Assembly (NCBI GenBank): GCA_023257325.1
Contig: JALRCP010000055.1
Location: forward strand, 1 to 7,961
DNA from: Polynucleobacter sp.
GTDB taxonomy: Bacteria; Pseudomonadota; Gammaproteobacteria; Burkholderiales; Burkholderiaceae
DNA: 7,961 nt
Direction: 5' to 3'
Part shown: piece by piece, positions 6,486 to 7,961 of the stretch
Position numbering within the stretch: position 1 is the stretch's first letter
Layout of the letters: each line of letters opens with the position of its first letter
Position numbers and translations under genes: made by a program
The notes under the pieces: generated by a model
Databases searched by the model: none
What the model was told of the DNA's origin: nothing
What the model saw: the letters and a program-made list of their open reading frames with translations, nothing else

Positions 6486-6953
6486 ATGTTGGCACCCATC
6501 ACCAAACTGCTCGGTTACGCTGGCTTACTTCCTTTTATCGGTTTGTCAGCATTGATTCAATTTGCTGAACCTCCCTTAGATTTTTGGGCCGCTAATTCTT
6601 TACTTCTTTATGGCGCGACCATAGCTGCTTTTGTAGGTGCACTGCATTGGGGCCCCTTACTGGGACCACAATCTAATCGAGTGACGCATAACTTTTGGCG
6701 TGACAAAGGTGCTTGGATTTGGGGAGTGGTTCCCTCGCTGATGGCTTGGGGAGCTTTGCACCTGGCTTTTTCAACGGGCTATTTTGTGATTGCCGGCACT
6801 TTGGTGTTGGCATTGATTGTAGATCGCCAACAGTTTCATCATCTCATTGAAGATGAAGGGTATCTGGCTGATTTTCTAAAAATGAGAACTGTCTTGACCT
6901 TGGTGGCCACAGCCAGCCTCATATGGGCTGGCTTGGCGATTCAACAGTTTTGA
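6486..6953 (+). CDS. DUF3429 family small membrane protein
   Basis: This 155-residue, strongly hydrophobic protein has about five predicted membrane segments (near 7-26, 37-56, 76-94, 97-113 and 134-152). It carries the conserved family blocks LGYAGLLPFIGL (9-20), AAFVGALHWG (47-56) and WGVVPSLMAW (79-88). These fit DUF3429, a family of uncharacterised inner-membrane proteins of proteobacteria. It has no catalytic motif that I recognise. The ATG at 6486 follows the dehydrogenase stop by 14 bases with only a weak purine stretch (AGAAA), so it is probably cotranscribed and reads from the same mRNA. It converges on the UPF0114 gene, with stop codons 18 bases apart. The family assignment is from recalled motifs and is good; the function is unknown. 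Confidence 0.82.
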   Translation: MLAPITKLLGYAGLLPFIGLSALIQFAEPPLDFWAANSLLLYGATIAAFVGALHWGPLLGPQSNRVTHNFWRDKGAWIWGVVPSLMAWGALHLAFSTGYFVIAGTLVLALIVDRQQFHHLIEDEGYLADFLKMRTVLTLVATASLIWAGLAIQQF

Positions 6954-6975
6954 TTCGATTGTTTGATTGAATCAA
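6950..6975. repeat. Inverted repeat between convergent DUF3429 and UPF0114 genes
   Basis: TTGATTC (6950-6956) and GAATCAA (6969-6975) pair around a 12-base spacer, and TTGATT-G-AATCAA (6963-6975) forms an alternative smaller palindrome. It spans both stop codons. It could mark the 3' ends of the two convergent transcripts, but neither strand has a T-run, so it is not a standard intrinsic terminator. Confidence 0.3.
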
Positions 6976-7514
6976 TGCGCATGAGCTTTTGATAAAAGTT
7001 TTTCTGTGTAGGCAATCGCCAATGCAGAAGCCACAAAAGTCAAATGAATCACGGTTTGCCAGAGCAACGTTTTGTCATCCATTCCGGGCGCATTGATAAA
7101 AGTCTTCAATAAATGAATGGAAGAAATACCGATGATCGCTGTGGCCAGTTTGACCTTGAGCACCCCGGCGTTCACATGAGACAACCACTCAGGCTGATCA
7201 GGATGATTTTCTAATTCCAACCTAGAAACAAAAGTCTCCCAACCGCCCACAATCACCATCACCAATAAGTTAGAAATCATCACAACGTCAATGAGGCCCA
7301 AGACAATCAACATGATCTCAGTTTCAGTCGTGCCACCCTTGGTCATGATCAAAGAAATCAAGTGAACCAATTCATGCCAGAATTGATAGACATAAACGCC
7401 TTGGGCAACAATCAAACCTAAATAAAGAGGTGCCTGCAACCAGCGGCTCATGAAAATCCAGCGTGGCAGTGGGCGCAATTTGGCTTCGAGTGGGTGCGGT
7501 GTATTTTGACTCAT
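6972..7514 (-). CDS. UPF0114 family membrane protein (YqhA-like, TIGR00645)
   Basis: This 180-residue protein has about four membrane segments (near 28-45, 65-89, 122-140 and 150-170) and the family blocks [12 protein letters not shown] (23-34), [28 protein letters not shown] (split as 72-82 and 83-99), SSIHLLKTF (131-139) and [10 protein letters not shown] (156-165). These match E. coli YqhA (about 164 residues); this member has a longer polar N-terminus of roughly 15 residues and ends in a His/Ala tail (AHAH). It is an inner-membrane protein of unknown function. The ATG at 7514 is preceded on the minus strand by AGAAG at reasonable spacing, which supports the start. It is transcribed alone, convergent with the DUF3429 gene and divergent from rarA across a 73-base AT-rich gap. 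Confidence 0.9.
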   Translation of the reverse strand: MSQNTPHPLEAKLRPLPRWIFMSRWLQAPLYLGLIVAQGVYVYQFWHELVHLISLIMTKGGTTETEIMLIVLGLIDVVMISNLLVMVIVGGWETFVSRLELENHPDQPEWLSHVNAGVLKVKLATAIIGISSIHLLKTFINAPGMDDKTLLWQTVIHLTFVASALAIAYTEKLLSKAHAH

Positions 7515-7542
7515 TGTTTCATCTTCTATTTTATAAATGGTA

Positions 7543-7572
7543 TTAATAATATTAAATCAGCTCATGCGACAA
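7543..7572 (-). promoter_or_regulatory. Candidate promoter of the UPF0114 gene
   Basis: On the minus strand TTGTCG (7567-7572) could be a -35 and TATTAA (7543-7548) a -10, with an 18-base spacer. Initiation near 7536 would give a leader of about 22 bases that contains the AGAAG ribosome site. A closer TATAAA (minus strand, 7530-7535) would leave too short a leader to include that site. The -35 lies inside the inverted repeat at 7564-7581. Pattern match only. Confidence 0.28.
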
Positions 7573-7581
7573 TGGTCGCAT
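7564..7581. promoter_or_regulatory. Perfect 7-bp inverted repeat in the rarA leader
   Basis: ATGCGAC (7564-7570), AATG, GTCGCAT (7575-7581) is an exact inverted repeat ending six bases before the rarA start codon. In RNA it would be a stable seven-pair hairpin with a four-base loop placed where a Shine-Dalgarno sequence should be; in DNA it could be an operator overlapping the putative -35 of the divergent UPF0114 gene. The same bases plus TAA form a six-codon mini-ORF (MRQWSH) in the rarA frame, which lacks its own ribosome site. Confidence 0.42.
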
Positions 7582-7587
7582 TAAACC

Positions 7588-7961
7588 ATGTCTTTATTAC
7601 CTAGCAATAATTATTTTACCCCTCTAGCAGAATTGCTTCGACCCAAGGTTTTATCAGACTTGGTTGGTCAAACGCATTTATTTGGCCCTGGGAAACCGCT
7701 GGATTTGGCATTTAAATCCGGCAAACCCCATTCCATGATTTTGTGGGGGCCTCCAGGCGTTGGAAAAACCACCATCGCACGACTATGCGCCCAGGTGTTT
7801 GATTGTGAATTCATCGCCCTATCGGCTGTCTTAGCTGGTGTCAAAGAAATCCGTCAAGCCATTGAACTGGCCGAACATCACTTGCAACAACTCAATAAAA
7901 AGACGATTTTGTTTGTCGATGAAATTCATCGTTTCAACAAATCTCAGCAAGATGCTCTTTT
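7588..7961 (+). CDS. rarA: Replication-associated recombination protein A (RarA/MgsA), N-terminal part
   Basis: The frame runs open from ATG 7588 through the right edge, giving 124 complete codons. The protein begins MSLLPSNNYFTPLAELLRPK, followed by LSDLVGQTHLFGPGKPL (22-38), the Walker A motif GPPGVGKT (54-61, K60 binding ATP) and the Walker B motif ILFVDEIHRFNKSQQDAL (107-124, D111 and E112). The pattern LRPK...LVGQ.HL.GPGKPL with VDEIHRFNKSQQDAL is specific to RarA (Mgs1/WRNIP1 family) rather than RuvB or DnaX. RarA is a cytoplasmic AAA+ tetramer that acts at stalled replication forks and interacts with SSB. Full-length proteins are about 430-450 residues, so roughly three quarters lies outside. 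There is no Shine-Dalgarno sequence; a hairpin lies immediately upstream. In E. coli rarA follows lolA, whereas here it begins its own transcription unit divergent from a UPF0114 gene. Confidence 0.95.
   Translation, partial: MSLLPSNNYFTPLAELLRPKVLSDLVGQTHLFGPGKPLDLAFKSGKPHSMILWGPPGVGKTTIARLCAQVFDCEFIALSAVLAGVKEIRQAIELAEHHLQQLNKKTILFVDEIHRFNKSQQDAL

Noticed and set aside
1..7961. Mobile element, defence system, CRISPR or other undescribed multi-gene system
   Set aside because: All ten genes belong to recognisable chromosomal families, gaps are short, no repeats or composition breaks are visible by eye, and no transposase, integrase or effector genes are present.

Overview
The window is an ordinary, gene-dense stretch of bacterial chromosome, most likely from a low- to mid-GC betaproteobacterium of the order Burkholderiales. 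A Polynucleobacter-like genome is my best guess. The basis is the DUF2863 C-terminus at the left edge (a family I associate with Burkholderiales), the mid-40s GC by eye, and the proteobacterial forms of YaaA, PurU, DedA, YqhA (UPF0114) and RarA. The genus is an inference. I see no rRNA, tRNA, insertion sequence, phage gene, CRISPR array, toxin-antitoxin pair or defence cassette. No intergenic gap reaches 100 bases.

Layout, left to right. (1) The end of a DUF2863 gene (+) converges on, and overlaps by four bases, a leftward pair: yaaA (peroxide stress and iron protein) followed by an exported SOUL-type heme-binding protein. (2) Nineteen bases upstream of yaaA, a rightward pair begins: a YbdL-type PLP aminotransferase (methionine/kynurenine transaminase-like), then a YfcG/YghU-type glutathione S-transferase. 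(3) A second leftward pair, purU (10-formyl-THF hydrolase) then dedA (membrane protein), is joined by a one-base TAATG overlap. It ends in a terminator-like hairpin that overlaps the 3' end of the GST gene. (4) Divergent from purU across an 88-base regulatory gap is 3-hydroxybutyryl-CoA dehydrogenase, followed by a small DUF3429 membrane protein. (5) A leftward UPF0114 (YqhA-type) membrane protein converges on the DUF3429 gene. (6) Divergent from it, rarA (AAA+ clamp-loader-like ATPase) starts and runs off the right edge.

How the genes may work together. The left half has a loose redox, iron and thiol theme: YaaA limits free iron under peroxide, SOUL proteins bind heme, and YfcG-type GSTs reduce disulfides with glutathione. 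This grouping is inferred from adjacency only. The right half mixes one-carbon metabolism (PurU), acyl-CoA metabolism (3HB-CoA dehydrogenase), membrane homeostasis (DedA, DUF3429, UPF0114) and replication-fork maintenance (RarA).

I did not find a convincing undescribed system. The observations most worth checking are regulatory: a perfect 18-base inverted repeat between purU and the dehydrogenase gene; a perfect 7-bp hairpin or operator in the rarA leader that also forms a six-codon mini-ORF; and the 19-base divergent gap between yaaA and the aminotransferase gene, which suggests a very short or leaderless transcript.
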